A stretch of DNA of 64,000 nucleotides, taken from assembly GCF_000428825.1 (NCBI RefSeq), contig NZ_AUAR01000009.1, positions 1 to 64,000 of the forward strand, written 5' to 3'. Within the stretch, counting starts at the first letter, position 1. Every line of letters begins with the position of its first letter. The translations under genes and the position numbers were made by a program. The notes beneath the pieces are model-generated. The model was not told where the DNA came from. It saw only the letters and a list, made by a program, of their open reading frames with translations, and made no database searches. This DNA comes from Desulfomicrobium escambiense DSM 10707. GTDB taxonomy: Bacteria; Desulfobacterota; Desulfovibrionia; Desulfovibrionales; Desulfomicrobiaceae. Positions 1 through 12,400 of this stretch are shown in pieces.

Positions 1-198
1 TCTGTCGATGGAATGGTTCCGGTGTCGGGCCGAGGCGCGGGTTGTGATCGAGGAATGGAGGCGGCACTACAACTCCGTTCGCCCGCATTCAAGCCTGAAC
101 AACATGACGCCAGAACATTTCTGTCGGCAGTATGGAAAAAACATGAACCGTGGGGAAACCCTCAAGAATTGAGTGGTCCGAAGTTTCCCGGCAGGTCA
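1..198 (+). mobile_element. IS3-family insertion sequence, right end only
   Basis: The 3' end of an IS3-family element, entering from outside the window. It holds the last part of the OrfB transposase and, directly after its stop codon, a terminal inverted repeat at 174-198 that ends in TCA, as IS3-family ends do. The element stops exactly where the truncated IS1634-like transposase frame begins, so it inserted into that older element. The left end and target duplication lie outside the window. Confidence 0.8.
2..172 (+). CDS. IS3-family transposase OrfB, C-terminal fragment (5' end outside window)
   Basis: The frame opening at base 2 is open from the window edge to TGA at 170-172. It encodes the classic IS3-group OrfB tail: the WRRHYNSVRPHSSL motif, which carries the last glutamate region of the DDE integrase core, then a short LxxMTPEHF ending. 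The family catalyses copy-out/paste-in transposition and OrfB is usually about 270-300 residues, so only about 56 residues are visible here. Whether the full copy is intact cannot be judged. The stop lies immediately inside the right terminal repeat. Confidence 0.85.
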   Translation: MSMEWFRCRAEARVVIEEWRRHYNSVRPHSSLNNMTPEHFCRQYGKNMNRGETLKN

Positions 199-1260
199 AT
201 ACCGCTGCTTGGTTGCCGTGAGCGGGTTGTACGTCACGACGACGGTGCGTTCCCGGCCCCAGTATTCGCCGGTCGTGCGCCAGGCCGAAAGAAGGTCGTC
301 CTCGCGGCCCTGAGCCTTGAGTTCCAGGTTGTGCACCGTCTCGACTACCGAGAACTGATCGCGCCCGGCATGAATGAGATCTTCGGCAAAATATGGAGAA
401 TACGTGGTGATGAAGTGAGCGCCTTCCGTGGCGTCAATGGCGCTGATGTTCTCCGGAGAGTTCATTCCCTTGTCAAAGACGATGGTCACGTCCTTTTGTC
501 CGCAACCCTGCATTGTCGCGCAGACCTCGTCGATGATCGACTGGAACAACCGGGAGTCATGCCGGTTGCCTTCGTATTCGCGGTAAAAGAACGGCAGCCG
601 GGTTTGCCTATCCACCAGCAGGGCCAGTCCGACCTGCCTGAGCCAGTCCCGTCCTTCCTTGTTCTTGCCGCGTTTGGTCAGTTCCGATTCGGTATCGCTG
701 GCCATGAACGTGAAGTAATTGGTGGTATCGAACAAGAAGCATCCCGAGGCCGAAGGGCGCAGTTCCGCAATCCTGGCAAAGAGCTTCTGGGCGATGTCGC
801 GCAGATGCTTCTCCTCGACCAATCCCCATTTGCGCCAATAGCCATCTGAATCCAGCACCTGGATATCGGTGGCTCGAATGGACTGGATGGCGGTATGGGA
901 GAACCATTCCGGCAGCGCTCGTTTGGACGTGGAGTCGACCATGCGGTTGAAGGCGGCGTAGAGAAAGTACTCACCGACGCTTGGCCCGGAATCCTTGGAT
1001 TTCTGCGGGACAATCTCGTCAATGATCCCGGTCACGCCAACCATCTTTTCGATCTCGTTTGCCAGCCACAACGCGCCGAACTCCTGGACCTGAATGCGAC
1101 TCAGGTCCGTAGACTTCTGCCCAGTGACCAAGCTGAGAATCTTTTCCACTGTGCCGAGGTAGACCTGATTCACAACCTTGGGCTTGCCGTTCACACGGGC
1201 AATCTCACGGATGTAGAAGTAGGGTCTTCCGTTTTTCATTTTCTTATGAAGGTGCGCCAT
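196..1260 (-). pseudogene. IS1634-like (IS4 superfamily) transposase, C-terminus cut off by IS3 insertion
   Basis: A 354-codon frame read leftwards from ATG at 1260. The N-terminus (RPYFYIREIARVNGKPK and a following YLGT) is typical of IS1634-family transposases, and the DDE core shows FDTTNYF (first Asp) and IVFDKGMNS (second Asp). Family members are usually about 500-600 residues and carry the catalytic Glu further on; that part is missing. The stop codon is TGA at 198-196, made from the terminal bases of the IS3 right repeat, so the IS3 insertion created the truncation. It should be inactive. A 17-bp palindrome (CTTACA-N5-TGTAAG) at 1362-1378 upstream may mark the outer end of this element, but I cannot confirm it. 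Confidence 0.8.
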
Positions 1261-1948
1261 GTCTCGGCCATATCATAAGGGTCTTACATGTGCAAGAAAA
1301 ATCATTCTTTTTGGTAAAAAATCAGCAAGTTGTGTCGTGGAAAAACGGGAAAGGAAGGGGTCTTACAGGAAATGTAAGGGTAATAGTCTGGAATTATGAA
1401 GAAAATGGGCCTGGATCAGGAGATTTTTTCGAAACTCCTGTCTAACGATTCGCGGACCCCTCATGTCACCTCAAAAGTCACCCTTTTTCATATTCCCCAG
1501 GGTGTCGATCACCTTATTGGTTTGTTCTAAAAAAAACGAACGGGGATGAGAAATCAATCGGAATAGTCGGGAGCGGCCTTGGCTCCGGTGCGATGTCGGT
1601 CTCGCGGTCCGCGAGCAAACTGATCTCGCACTGCATGCGCTTCAATTTATCACAATCATGGTCACTGAAGAATCTCGGGCAGCTTTTTGAGCATACACGA
1701 AACTCCTGCGTCCAGTCCAGGCGAGATGCGGAGACTGGGCAATGTTCGAAGGCCCGGAAGTTTTTGGGGCATTTCTGAATATTCCTTGAGACGAAAATGC
1801 TGAATGAAGGTGGCAGCCAGGGAATAAAATGTCTTGCGAATATGTACGGTTTTCTGCTAATAACTGCACGTTTTGTATGTACTTATTTTTCAAAGTTCGG
1901 TGTTTTTTTTAAACTGTATACGAGATAACGATATGTTCTATCGTGCGC
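1261..1948. other. Non-coding, AT-rich stretch between IS remnants and the tolC operon
   Basis: No convincing gene. The short open frames here lack ribosome binding sites and recognisable sequence. The left part probably holds the end of the IS1634-like element (palindrome 1362-1378). From about 1840 base composition becomes clearly AT-rich, as expected of a promoter region for the downstream operon. Confidence 0.5.
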
Positions 1949-1978
1949 TTGCCATGTTAATTTATGTAAAGATGTAAT
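1949..1978 (+). promoter_or_regulatory. Candidate sigma-70 promoter for the tolC/giant-protein operon
   Basis: TTGCCA (1949-1954), an 18-base spacer and TGTAAT (1973-1978) form a reasonable sigma-70 promoter about 90 bases before the tolC start, inside an AT-rich tract. It is the best match seen here, but other AT-rich hexamers are nearby and no transcription data exist. Confidence 0.4.
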
Positions 1979-2065
1979 CTATCTGTTTTGATTGTATGTT
2001 GTGTATTTCGTTTTTTTGAAAATAATAGAAAATTTTCGACCTTCATGATTTTCCAGGAGGAAGCA

Positions 2066-3436
2066 ATGAAGTGGGTTTTCGCGTTCCCGGAGGGTTCCAT
2101 CGCGGTTCAGTGCAGAAAGACCATGCTGTTATTGGCAGCTCTCCTTTTTCTTTCAACGTCTGCACGTGCAGCGAGTCTCATGGATGTTTACCGGCAGGCG
2201 ATCGCGAATGATCCAACCTTTCAAAGCTATCAATTCCGGACACTTGTCGCCACTGAGGGCAAGCGGCAGGCTTTGGCCGCCATGCTGCCCACTGTCGTCG
2301 CCACGGCGGGCTACGTGCATCAGAACCAGGACATCGTCAGCACCGAGAACGAAGTCTACGATGCCGGCACTGCCGATTACGGGACCACGACGTATGCGGT
2401 GACCCTGACCCAGCCCCTGTTCGACTGGGGGGCGTACGTCGGATGGAAACAGGCCGAAGTCGTCCGGGCCAGGTCCGAGATGGAATACGTGCTTGCCGGG
2501 CAGGAACTCATCACGCGCGTCGCGGACCTCTACTTCCAGGCCCTGGCCGCAGGGGACAGGCTGGAATACGCCGTCATCGAGCAGACCGCCGTGGAGAAGC
2601 ACTTCGAGCTCGCCCAGAGCCGCCTGGACATGGGGCTCGTTCCCATAACCGACCTGCACGACGCCAAGGCGCGCCTGGCCGCCACCGAGGCCCAGACCAT
2701 CGAGGCCCGCAACAAGCTCGCCGACGCCCTGCAGGGTCTGAGTGAGGTCACTGGGGAACCGGTGGATGCCCTGGTTCAGCTGGGGCCCAATGTGCGTTTC
2801 AAGGGCGCCGAGCCGGCGGACATGGATTCGTGGCTCAAGGGCGCCGTCGACGGAAATCCGGCCATAGAACTGGGCCGGAAAGCCGTAGCGGTGGCCGAAC
2901 TCGAGGTTTCGCGTCAGAACGCCGGGCATTACCCGACCCTAAACCTCGTCAGCTCTTTTGACAACGAGGACACCGAAGACTCCCTCTTCGGCGGCAGCAG
3001 CGAGGTGGAGACGTACAAGGTCGGCGTGCAGCTGAAAGTGCCGCTGTACCAGGGCGGAGAAGTGGCGTCCAAGGTGCGTTCGGCGAGGCACGAAGTGAGC
3101 GTCGCCCGCCAGGAATTGATCAAGCAGGAGCGGTCGGTGGACCGCAAGACCCGAGCGGCCTTCCTCGGAGTCGACAGTTCCCTGAAGCGCGTCGACGCCC
3201 TGGCCGAGTCGGTGGAAGCCAACAAGCTGGCCCTGCAGGCTAAGCAGGAAGGGTTCATGTCCGGGCTTTTCACCAGCCTGGCCGTCCTGGATGCCGAGCG
3301 CGACCTGGCGATGGTCAGCATCGACCACGCTCAGGCCCGCTATGACTACATCCTCAACAGTCTCAGGCTCAAGCAGGCCGTAGGCACCCTGGCCGAGAAG
3401 GACCTGCGGAATCTGGAAAACTGGCTCGTGAAGTAA
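2066..3436 (+). CDS. tolC: TolC-family outer-membrane channel protein
   Basis: A 456-residue outer-membrane efflux/secretion channel. The N-terminus has a signal peptide (hydrophobic MLLLAALLFL core, cleavage likely after SARA), then the ASLMDVYRQAIANDP start typical of mature TolC proteins and two outer-membrane-efflux repeats with long amphipathic helices. TolC trimers form a beta-barrel plus periplasmic tunnel that docks onto HlyD-type adaptors. ATG at 2066 is preferred over an in-frame start at 1988 because AGGAGG lies just upstream and the signal peptide follows. It sits 49 bases before the giant-protein gene in the same direction, with no clear terminator between, so it is probably the outer-membrane exit of that protein's export system. 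The gap holds a short GC hairpin (CCGCCC/GGGCGG) just before the next ribosome binding site. Confidence 0.93.
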   Translation: MKWVFAFPEGSIAVQCRKTMLLLAALLFLSTSARAASLMDVYRQAIANDPTFQSYQFRTLVATEGKRQALAAMLPTVVATAGYVHQNQDIVSTENEVYDAGTADYGTTTYAVTLTQPLFDWGAYVGWKQAEVVRARSEMEYVLAGQELITRVADLYFQALAAGDRLEYAVIEQTAVEKHFELAQSRLDMGLVPITDLHDAKARLAATEAQTIEARNKLADALQGLSEVTGEPVDALVQLGPNVRFKGAEPADMDSWLKGAVDGNPAIELGRKAVAVAELEVSRQNAGHYPTLNLVSSFDNEDTEDSLFGGSSEVETYKVGVQLKVPLYQGGEVASKVRSARHEVSVARQELIKQERSVDRKTRAAFLGVDSSLKRVDALAESVEANKLALQAKQEGFMSGLFTSLAVLDAERDLAMVSIDHAQARYDYILNSLRLKQAVGTLAEKDLRNLENWLVK

Positions 3437-3485
3437 ACCGTTCACCGCTTTGCCGCCCTCGCAGGGGCGGTGGGAGGGTTTGGGC

Positions 3486-6400
3486 ATGTTGAAGCTGCTG
3501 CGCAAGAAGATCGCCGGCCTGCGGCGTGAAGTCGCTCCCCATACGGAACCTCGCCGCAAGATGAAGTTCGAGACGCTGGAGCCCCGCATCCTGCTCTCGG
3601 CCGACATCGGCCTGGAACACCACGATCTCGGGGCGCAGGAGCAGGCCGCGGCGGTAGCCATCGAGCAGCCTCTCGTCCAGACCCCGGACCCTGCAGTGGC
3701 GGCCTCCGACGACACGTCGGCCGCGGACAGCCCCGGCCTGGACCGCAAGACGGAGGTCGTACTCGTCGACCCGTCCGTGGGCGATTACCAGTCCCTTCTG
3801 GACAGCCTGCGTTCCCCCTCCGGAAATCTCGCCCAGTACGATATTCACGTGCTCGACGCCGGCCGGGACGGCTTCGCGCAGGTCAGCGAAATCCTGCAGG
3901 ACTGCAGCAACGTCGGGGCCGTGCACCTCCTCTCACATGGCTCCGATGGCGAGGTGCGGCTGGGCGGCAGCGTCCTGAATGCCGAAACGGCCAGCCTTCA
4001 CGCCGCCGAACTCGGCAGATGGGGCGAGGCCCTCGGGCCGGACGGCGACTTCCTGCTCTACGGATGCAACGCGGCCGCCGGGCCGGACGGCGTTTCCCTC
4101 GTCGCTTCCCTCGCGGCTCTGACCGGAGCCGACGTGGCCGCCTCCGACGACGCCACGGGTGCCGCGGCCCTGGGCGGGGACTGGAGTCTGGAACACGCGG
4201 TCGGTTCCGTCGAGGCCGAAACCCTGTCCTTCGGCGCGTACGACGGCCTCATGTCCGGCTACACAAGCACGTCCGCAGACGAGAGCTTTACCGGAACCTC
4301 CGGCCCGGACACCTACTTCTTCTCCGACGACTGGGGCGCCGACACCCTCTCCGATGCCGGCGGCGCGGGCGACACCCTCGATTTCTCCGCCGTCACCGCG
4401 GACCTGACCGTTACGTTTCACGCGGACGGCACCCTGTCGGTCACGGACGGGGCCAACAGCCTGAACCATGTCGGAGGGATGGAAAGGGTTGTCGGCGGAT
4501 CGGGCAACGACACCTTCGTTTTCGAGAGCGGCGCGATCTTTGCCGGAACCATCAGTGACGGCACTGGCGTCAACACGGTCGATTTCTCCGCCTGCAGCGC
4601 GAAGCTGACGGTCACTCTCCATGCCGACGGCACCCTGTCGGTGGCCGGCACCGACGCCATCCTGACGCGGGCCGGCGGCATGTCCGCGTTCATCGGCGGG
4701 TTGGGCGTCAATCGCTACGTATTTGAGAACGGCGCGTCCTTCGTCGGCTCCATCGACGGCGGCACGGCCGACAACATCCTCGACTTTTCGTCGTCCGCCG
4801 CGGGTCTGACCACGACCTTTCATGACGACAGCACCCTCGCCCTGGTCCTCGGCACGAACTCCGCCGCGTACCGGGGCAACGTCGCCTCCATCTTGGGCGG
4901 CACGGGTGACGACCGGTTCGTCTTCGAGAACGGCGCAACCTACGCCGGTTCCATCGATGGCGGCACGGGCGCCAACTCCCTCGATTATTCGGCCGCGACG
5001 GCCGATCTGACCGCAACCTTTAAGGCCGACGGCAGCCTGACTCTTGTGGACGGCACCAATACGGCGACCTACAAGGGCTCTCTGGCCGCCTTCACCGGCG
5101 GCGCGGGCAACGACACCTTCATCTTTGAGAACGGCGCGTCCTTCGTCGGCTCCATCGACGGCGGCACGGCCGACAACATCCTCGACTTTTCGTCGTCCGC
5201 CGCGGGTCTGACCACGACCTTTCATGACGACAGCACCCTCGCCCTAGTCCTCGGCACGAACTCCGTCGCGTACCGGGGCAACGTCGCCTCCATCCTGGGC
5301 GGCACGGGCGCCAACTCCCTCGATTATTCGGCCGCGACGGCCGATCTGACCGCAACTTTCAAGGCCGACGGCGGCCTGACTCTTGTGGACGGCACCAATA
5401 CGGTGACCTACAAGGGCTCTCTGGCCGCCTTCACCGGCGGCGCGGGCAACGACACCTTCGTCTTCGAGAACGGCGCGACCTACGCCGGAGCCATCGACGG
5501 CGGCGCGGGCATCAACAGCCTCGATTTCTCCGCGTACCAGACCCCGGTTCTGGTCGATCTGGCCTCCGGCACCATGTCCGTGGGCGGAACCATTGTCGGC
5601 GCGTCCATGGCCGGTTTTTCCGGCGCCACCACTGTGGCTGCCCTGAACCGGGGCGCGGGCGTGAGCACGGCCACCATGACGGGCGTCACCTCGCTTGCCT
5701 CCCTGGGCGTGAGCGCGGCTACGATCACCCCCTCGACCTTGCTCAGTTCCCTGAACCAGGGCGCAGGCGTCGATACGGTTTTCGGTACGGATCTGCGCAT
5801 CACGCTGTCCTCCGGCGACACGGTGGACGTTGATGTGGGCACGGCCACAACAGTCGGTGACGTGATCGCCGCCATCAACAGCGCCGGGTCCGGCCGGGTC
5901 GTGGCCGCCATCAACGCTTGCGCCAATGGCATTGCCCTGACAGACGGCGCCGGTGGCACGGGCGCCCTGATGGTGGACAACTTCAGAGGCTCCACCACGG
6001 CCACGGATCTCGGTCTGGACGGCATATGCACTGTCGGAACCCTGGCGGGCCGCACCCTGGTCAATGATCTGCGCATCACCCTGAGCGACGGATCGCTTCT
6101 CGCGGTCAGCCTGGCCGGTCTGACCACGGTCCAGGACGCTCTGGACCGCATCAACGCCGCCAGCAGCCTGCTTGCGGCGGACCTGAATGACCGCGGCAAC
6201 GGCTTCGCACTGTCCGATATCGCCGACGGCTCCGGCGATCTACGCGTGGAGAATATGTCCGTCACCGGCGCGGCCACGAAGCTGGGCATCGAAGGCAGCG
6301 GCTCGGGCTCCGCGCTGGTAGGCGCGTCCCTGCTGCCGACCATCGGCATCACCTTGCGCAGCGGTGTCACGGTCGACGTCAACCTCGGGGATTGCGATAC

Positions 6401-9400
6401 GGTGCAGGATATCCTCGACGCCATTTCCGACGCGCATGCCCATCTCTCCGCGACCATCAACCTCGCGGGCGGCATCACCGTGACCGACGCCTCGGGTGGG
6501 GGCGGTCACTTCAGCATCATGAATCTGAACGGCTGCACCGCGGCCACGGATCTGGGCCTGGTCCAGAACGTGGACACCTCGTCCATCATCGGCGCGACCC
6601 TGGCCTTCGGCGTGGTCACGGCGCAGATCAGCCATATCGCCAATGTCACGGGGGGGGCGTCCGACGACCGGTTCGTCGCCGGTGGCGCGGCCAATGTCCT
6701 GACCGGGGGGGAGGGGGCGGACACCTTTGTATTCGCGGATTCCTGGGGAACGGATACCGTGAGCGACTTGGGGGCACGTGGAACGGACACCCTCGACTTC
6801 TCGCAGGTTGGGGCGAACCTGACCGTCACCATCCGGGCCGATGGCGGCATTGCCGTCACGGACGGCGTGAACACGATGGCCACGACCTCCGACGTCGAAA
6901 GAATCATTGGCGGGTCCGGCATCACGGCTTTCGTCTTCGAGGACGGGGCCGAATTCGCGGGTATCCTGGACGGCGGCAGCGGCAGGGGCTCCCTGGATTA
7001 TTCGGCCTACACCACGGCCGTGAGCGTGGATCTGAGCCTGGGCACTGCCACGGGCACGGAAGGAATCCGCAACATCGTTAATGTCACAGGCGGCGCGGGC
7101 GACGACACCCTGACCGGCGACAGCCGGGCTAACGTCATTCGTGGCAACGCCGGGGCCGACAGCATCACCGGCGGCGGTGGCGCCGACGGCCTGATCGGCG
7201 GTGATGGCGATGACACCTACATCATGAAGCCGGACGCGGGCACCGTGACGGTCACGGAGCTTGCGGGCGGAGGCGTGGATACCCTCGACTATTCCGCATA
7301 CACAACGGCCGTGGCGGTCAACCTGCAGGCCGGGAGCGCCTCGGGGACCACGGGCGCGACCAACGTCGAACAGGTTGTCGGCGGCTCGGGCGGCGATGTC
7401 TGGACCGGTACTGACGGCAATGACGTGTTTTCCTTTGCGGACGATTGGGGCGTGGACAGGGTCACTGATCCTTCGACGTCGGACAGCGATATCCTCGATT
7501 TTTCGGCCGTGACCACTGACCTGACGGTGACATTCAACGCGGGCGGCACGCAGACCGTGTCCGTGGCGGACGGCAACGGCAATGCCGTGAACGGCGTCGA
7601 CAACGTCAACGTGCTCATGACCGGCACCGGGAACGATTCCTTCGTCTTCCACGACGGATGGGGTGCGTACACCATCTCCGACGCGGGCAGTACGGACAGG
7701 GATGTCCTGGATTTTTCGGCCGCGACCGTCGATCTGACCTTCACCATGCACAGCGACGGCACGGTGTCCGTGACCGACGGCCACGGCAACACGCTGGGCG
7801 CTTCCGCCGGCATTGACCGCATCATCGGCGGCCAGGGGAACAACACCTTCGTCTTCGAGAACGGGGGGGGCTTCGGCGGGTATATCGTCGGTGGAGCGGG
7901 CGGCACGAACACCCTCGACTATTCGCGGTATACGACGGCCGTGACCGTCGACCTGACGGACATGGACACCGTGAGCTCCGGTGGCGGGGTGGCTTCGGGG
8001 CTGGCCACGGGCGTGGCCGGCATCAACGGCATCCAGGCCGTCATCGGAGGATCCTCGGACGCGGATATCCTGATCGGCATGAACCGGGACAACATCTGGG
8101 CCATCAGCGGATCGGACGCCGGCACCCTGAACGGGACCTTGGTGTTCTCGGCAGTGGAGACCCTGGTCGGCCAGGACGAGTATGCGGATACGTTCACCCT
8201 GGCTGTCTCCGCGGGTTTCGACGGCACGCTGGTCGGCAGTACGGGCGACGAGGCCTCAGGGCTGGACAGGATACAGGTTGCCGGCGGGACATCCTCGAAC
8301 GTCCTCTATGCGATCTCCAATCTGGATTCCGGCGTCATCGACCGGGACGGCGTCCAGCTCTACTATGCGGGGATGGAACTGATCACGGATGCGTCGGCAG
8401 CCAATACGCGGACCGTGGATTACGTGGCTGACCAGACGGCTCTCATCTCCCTGGCCGGCCTGCTCTCGGAGGGCCAGGATTGGGGCGTCGTGGTCGACGG
8501 CGAGGAGTACACGCACACGGTCAGCGCCAACGAGAGCCTGGCCGATGTCATGGCCGATCTGGCCGGCCAGCTGACGGCCAGGGGCTATCTGGCAATCCTG
8601 CAGGGGAACACCCTGATCCTGTCGTCGCGGGCCCTCGGCGGCATGACCGTAAAAACGGTCGATGCCGCCGGCAATTCCACACTGCCGGGCAGCGCGTCGG
8701 TATCCGTGGAACTGGCCGGGGCCACGGATGCGGGGCTGCGCGTGGGGCGCGACGATCTGTCCGGCATGCTGAACGTGTACAGTCTCAACGCCAGTTTCGG
8801 CTATTTCCAGCTGGCCGACCCGACCTCCGTCTTCACGCTGCGCGGCGGCGTCTGCAACGACACATTCCATGTGGGCGCGTTCACTTCGCCCGCGTCCTTG
8901 TCCATCGACGGCGAAGGCGGAATCGACACCATCACCTATGACGTGCCGGCGGCCACGTCGGCCACCGTGGGAGCGACCACGACGGGATCCCTGATCTTCA
9001 GCGGCACCCCCCACGCGGGTGAAGTTTGGACAGTGACCATTGCTGTGAATGTAGCCTCCACCGCCGTCGAAACGCAGTTCAGCCATATCGTGGCTGCCGG
9101 GGAGGGCCTGACTGATGTGGTCGCGGCCCTTGCCGTGCAGATCAACGGTTCCGCGGATTTTGCGGCCGGCGTGGAGAACGGCACGCTGACCGTCGTCAGC
9201 ATGGCGGGCATGGCCATGACCATCACGACCGACCTCCGGGCCGCGACCCCTGGCGACGTGTACAAGACGGTGGCCTCCTCGACCCGCGTCACGCTGAGCG
9301 GCACGCCCGCGGCCGGTGAGGTCTGGACCGTGACCGTTGATGGTACGGTCTATGCACACACCGTCACAAACGGTCAGGATCTGACGGCCGTCAGCGCGGC

Positions 9401-12400
9401 TCTGGCCGCGCTGATCAACGCCAATGACGCCTATGTGGCCGGCGCCATGGACGCCGCCATCACCGTCCTGCAGCTGTCCGGCGAGGCGTTGCGCGTCACC
9501 GCCTCCGCACCGGCCGGCGCCGGGGCTACGGTGGATGCCTTTGCCTCGACCACTCATGTCGTCGATCTGAACGGAACCCCGCGGGCAGGGGAGGCATGGA
9601 CGATTTCCGTGGGCGGCATCGCGTATTCGCACACCGTGAGCGGCGGTGAAACCTGGATCGGCGTGGTCGCTGCGCTGCAGGAGCAGATCGAGGCCGCCGG
9701 GTACGCCACGGCGGTCAAGGCCCAGTATCTGCTGGTAGTCACTCCCGGAGCGCAGAAGGTCGCCGCGGAGCTGCGGGCCGGCGGGCAGGCCGCTGCCGAC
9801 AGCGGCGCCGCTTCGCAGCTGGTATGGCTCAGCGGGACGGCGAAACCCGGACAGACCTGGACCATCACCGTAGGCGGCGAGACCTACTCCCACATCGTTT
9901 CCGGCTACGAATCCATGGCCCAGGTGCTGGCCGATCTGGCCGGCCGGATCAACGCGGTCGGCGGATACACGGCCACGTTCAAGGACGGCGTCGTCATCGT
10001 CACGTCCTTGAACGGCGTGCCGTCCGTCAGCGCAGACACGCCGGACGCTTCCGCCCTGGACATCGTCTACACCGACTCCACCCTGAGCCTGAACGGCGCC
10101 ACGGTCCTGACCTACACCCATGTGGAGAACGCCCGGAACCTGATCGTGACCGCTTCCGGCGCTGCCGACAACCTGACCCTGGCCGCGTCCGGTTCTCGCT
10201 ATACGCTTGGCGACGTGGCGTTTGACGATCTCGGAACAGGCTCCCTGACGGTGCGTCTGGGCCGTGGCAACGATACCCTGGCTCTGGAAACGTCCTTTGC
10301 CTCGGCCCTGTCCGTGTCCGGCGGTCTTGGAGACGACAAGCTCGATCTGGGCTCTGTCGACAACGACTTCACCACCCTGGCCTTCGGATCGGATGTGGAA
10401 AACGTCACGGGCGGCGGCAGCATTCAGGATGTGGTCTTCAACGCCTACGGCGCGGACGACAACATCGCCTTCGGCTACCTGTCGCTGACCGCCCTGCCTG
10501 CCGCCATCCTTTTGGGGCCGGTGCTCGGCCCGGTGGCCGTCGTGGCCGGCCTGGCCGGAACCGCGGTCACGGACGTGATCCGGCGCACGCCCAACGCCGT
10601 CGAGGTGAGGCTCGACGGCGGCAAGATCGGCATTTCGGACACGAACTGGCTGTCATCCAGCACGGTCACGGTGCTGCCCACCCGCTCCCTGACCATCAAC
10701 ACGGGCATGAGCTACGCCTGGGCCGGCGACAGTGTGGTCATCGACAGCCTGGGCACGGTCAATTTTGCCCTGACGGTCAATGCCGGCAAGCTCAACACGA
10801 ATCTCTACAGCCCCGGTGAAGTGACCTTCAAGGGGGAGAGCCTTTTTCACGGCCGCGATGTGACGGTCAACGCCAGAACCATCAGCGTGGAAGAGGATGC
10901 CGAGGTCTCCACGAGTACCATCGCCGGGCTTGATGCGCAGGCCGGCGACATCGTCTTCAACGGTCACTGGATCACCCTTGGCCAGAACGCGCAGTTGCTG
11001 GCCAAGGATGTGACGTCCCCCGGAGTGGTGGTCACCGATGGCGACATCACCCTGAGCGCGGTCAACGATACCTCCATGTGGACGCCGTTGGCGGACATCG
11101 ACATCGCCTCCACGAAGGTGACCGTCTCCACGGGCAGCGTCATCACCGGTCGGGACGTGACCCTGCTGGCCAGCGTGGACAACAGCGCCTCCATTTCCTC
11201 TACAGGCACCATCGAAAGCCTGGGTGCGTTGACCTCACTGTCCAACACGGTGCTCGGCCTGATCGAGGATCTGGCCAAGGTGGAACTGGCCGTGTCCGTG
11301 GTCGTGTCTTCGGCCACCATCGACGTGCAGGCGGGATCGACCATTGTTTCCGACAATTTCCTGGCCCATGCCTCGACCAACTCCTCGACCAGCGCTTCGC
11401 CCGTCAAGGCGTGGCTGGTCGGCCTGGCGGCCAGCGTCGTGGTGGCTGAAGCCGATGTGACCATCTCCGGCACGGTGTCCAGCGCCACGGATATGATCAT
11501 CCGGGCCACCACGGATCAACATGTGACGACAGCGGCCTCGCCCGGCGCGGTCAAGGGCGTGTCCGTGGCGCTGGCCACGGGCGTGGTCGTGTCCGATGCC
11601 ACGGCCGAGGTCACCGACGAGGCTGTCCTGACCGTGGGCCGGAACCTGTATGTCCTGGCCGACAACACGGACGGTATCCTGACCAGCGCCAATGCCAGTT
11701 CCGGCACGGACGGCATCGCCGGGGTGGCCGTCGCCGTCACGATCGAGTCCGGGCAAGCCAACGCCTTCATGGACGGCACGGCCGTTGTCGGCGGCAACGC
11801 CCAGATCAAGGCGGCCATGACCCAGGACGTGGTGCCGGCGAAGAAAGCCTACGTTCTGCAATCTTCCAGCATCGGAACCTCGGCCACATCCGGCACCGGG
11901 GACGAGACCGAGACGGATGTCCTCGATGTGGTCAAGGATCGGATCACGTCCAACGGCGTCAGCGTCGCCAAGCTGGTCGGCGGGAAGATCAAGAACTGGG
12001 TGCTTTCCAAGCAGAAGGAGGACACGGAGGACGAAGCGGACACGGCCGCCGATGCCAACGCCAAGGTCGATCTGGCCGGGTCCGTGGCCGTGGTGGTCAA
12101 TATCCAGTCCACCGAAGCGCGTATCGGCGACAGCGGCAGCGACGGGGACAGCCTGAACGGCTCGCTGAAGGCGGACGGCAAGGTCGATGTCCTCAGTTCG
12201 GTGGTGTCCGCGCCGTACGTCAGTTCCAACGCCTCCACGGCCAAGAACCCCAAGGCGGACGAATCGAGTTCGACCACGCTGTCCGGATCCCTGGCCGTGT
12301 CTGTGGGTGTCTGTCTGAACACGGCCGAATCCTTCGTCGGTTCCGGAGCCGCGGTCGATGCCGGGGCAGCCCTGACCGTGGATGCCCAGACCCTGAACCA

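Noticed and set aside
3486-3575. Sec or Tat signal peptide at the giant protein's N-terminus
   Set aside because: The first 30 residues are strongly basic and lack a hydrophobic core; no twin-arginine plus hydrophobic pattern. The LEPR-x-LL motif follows instead.
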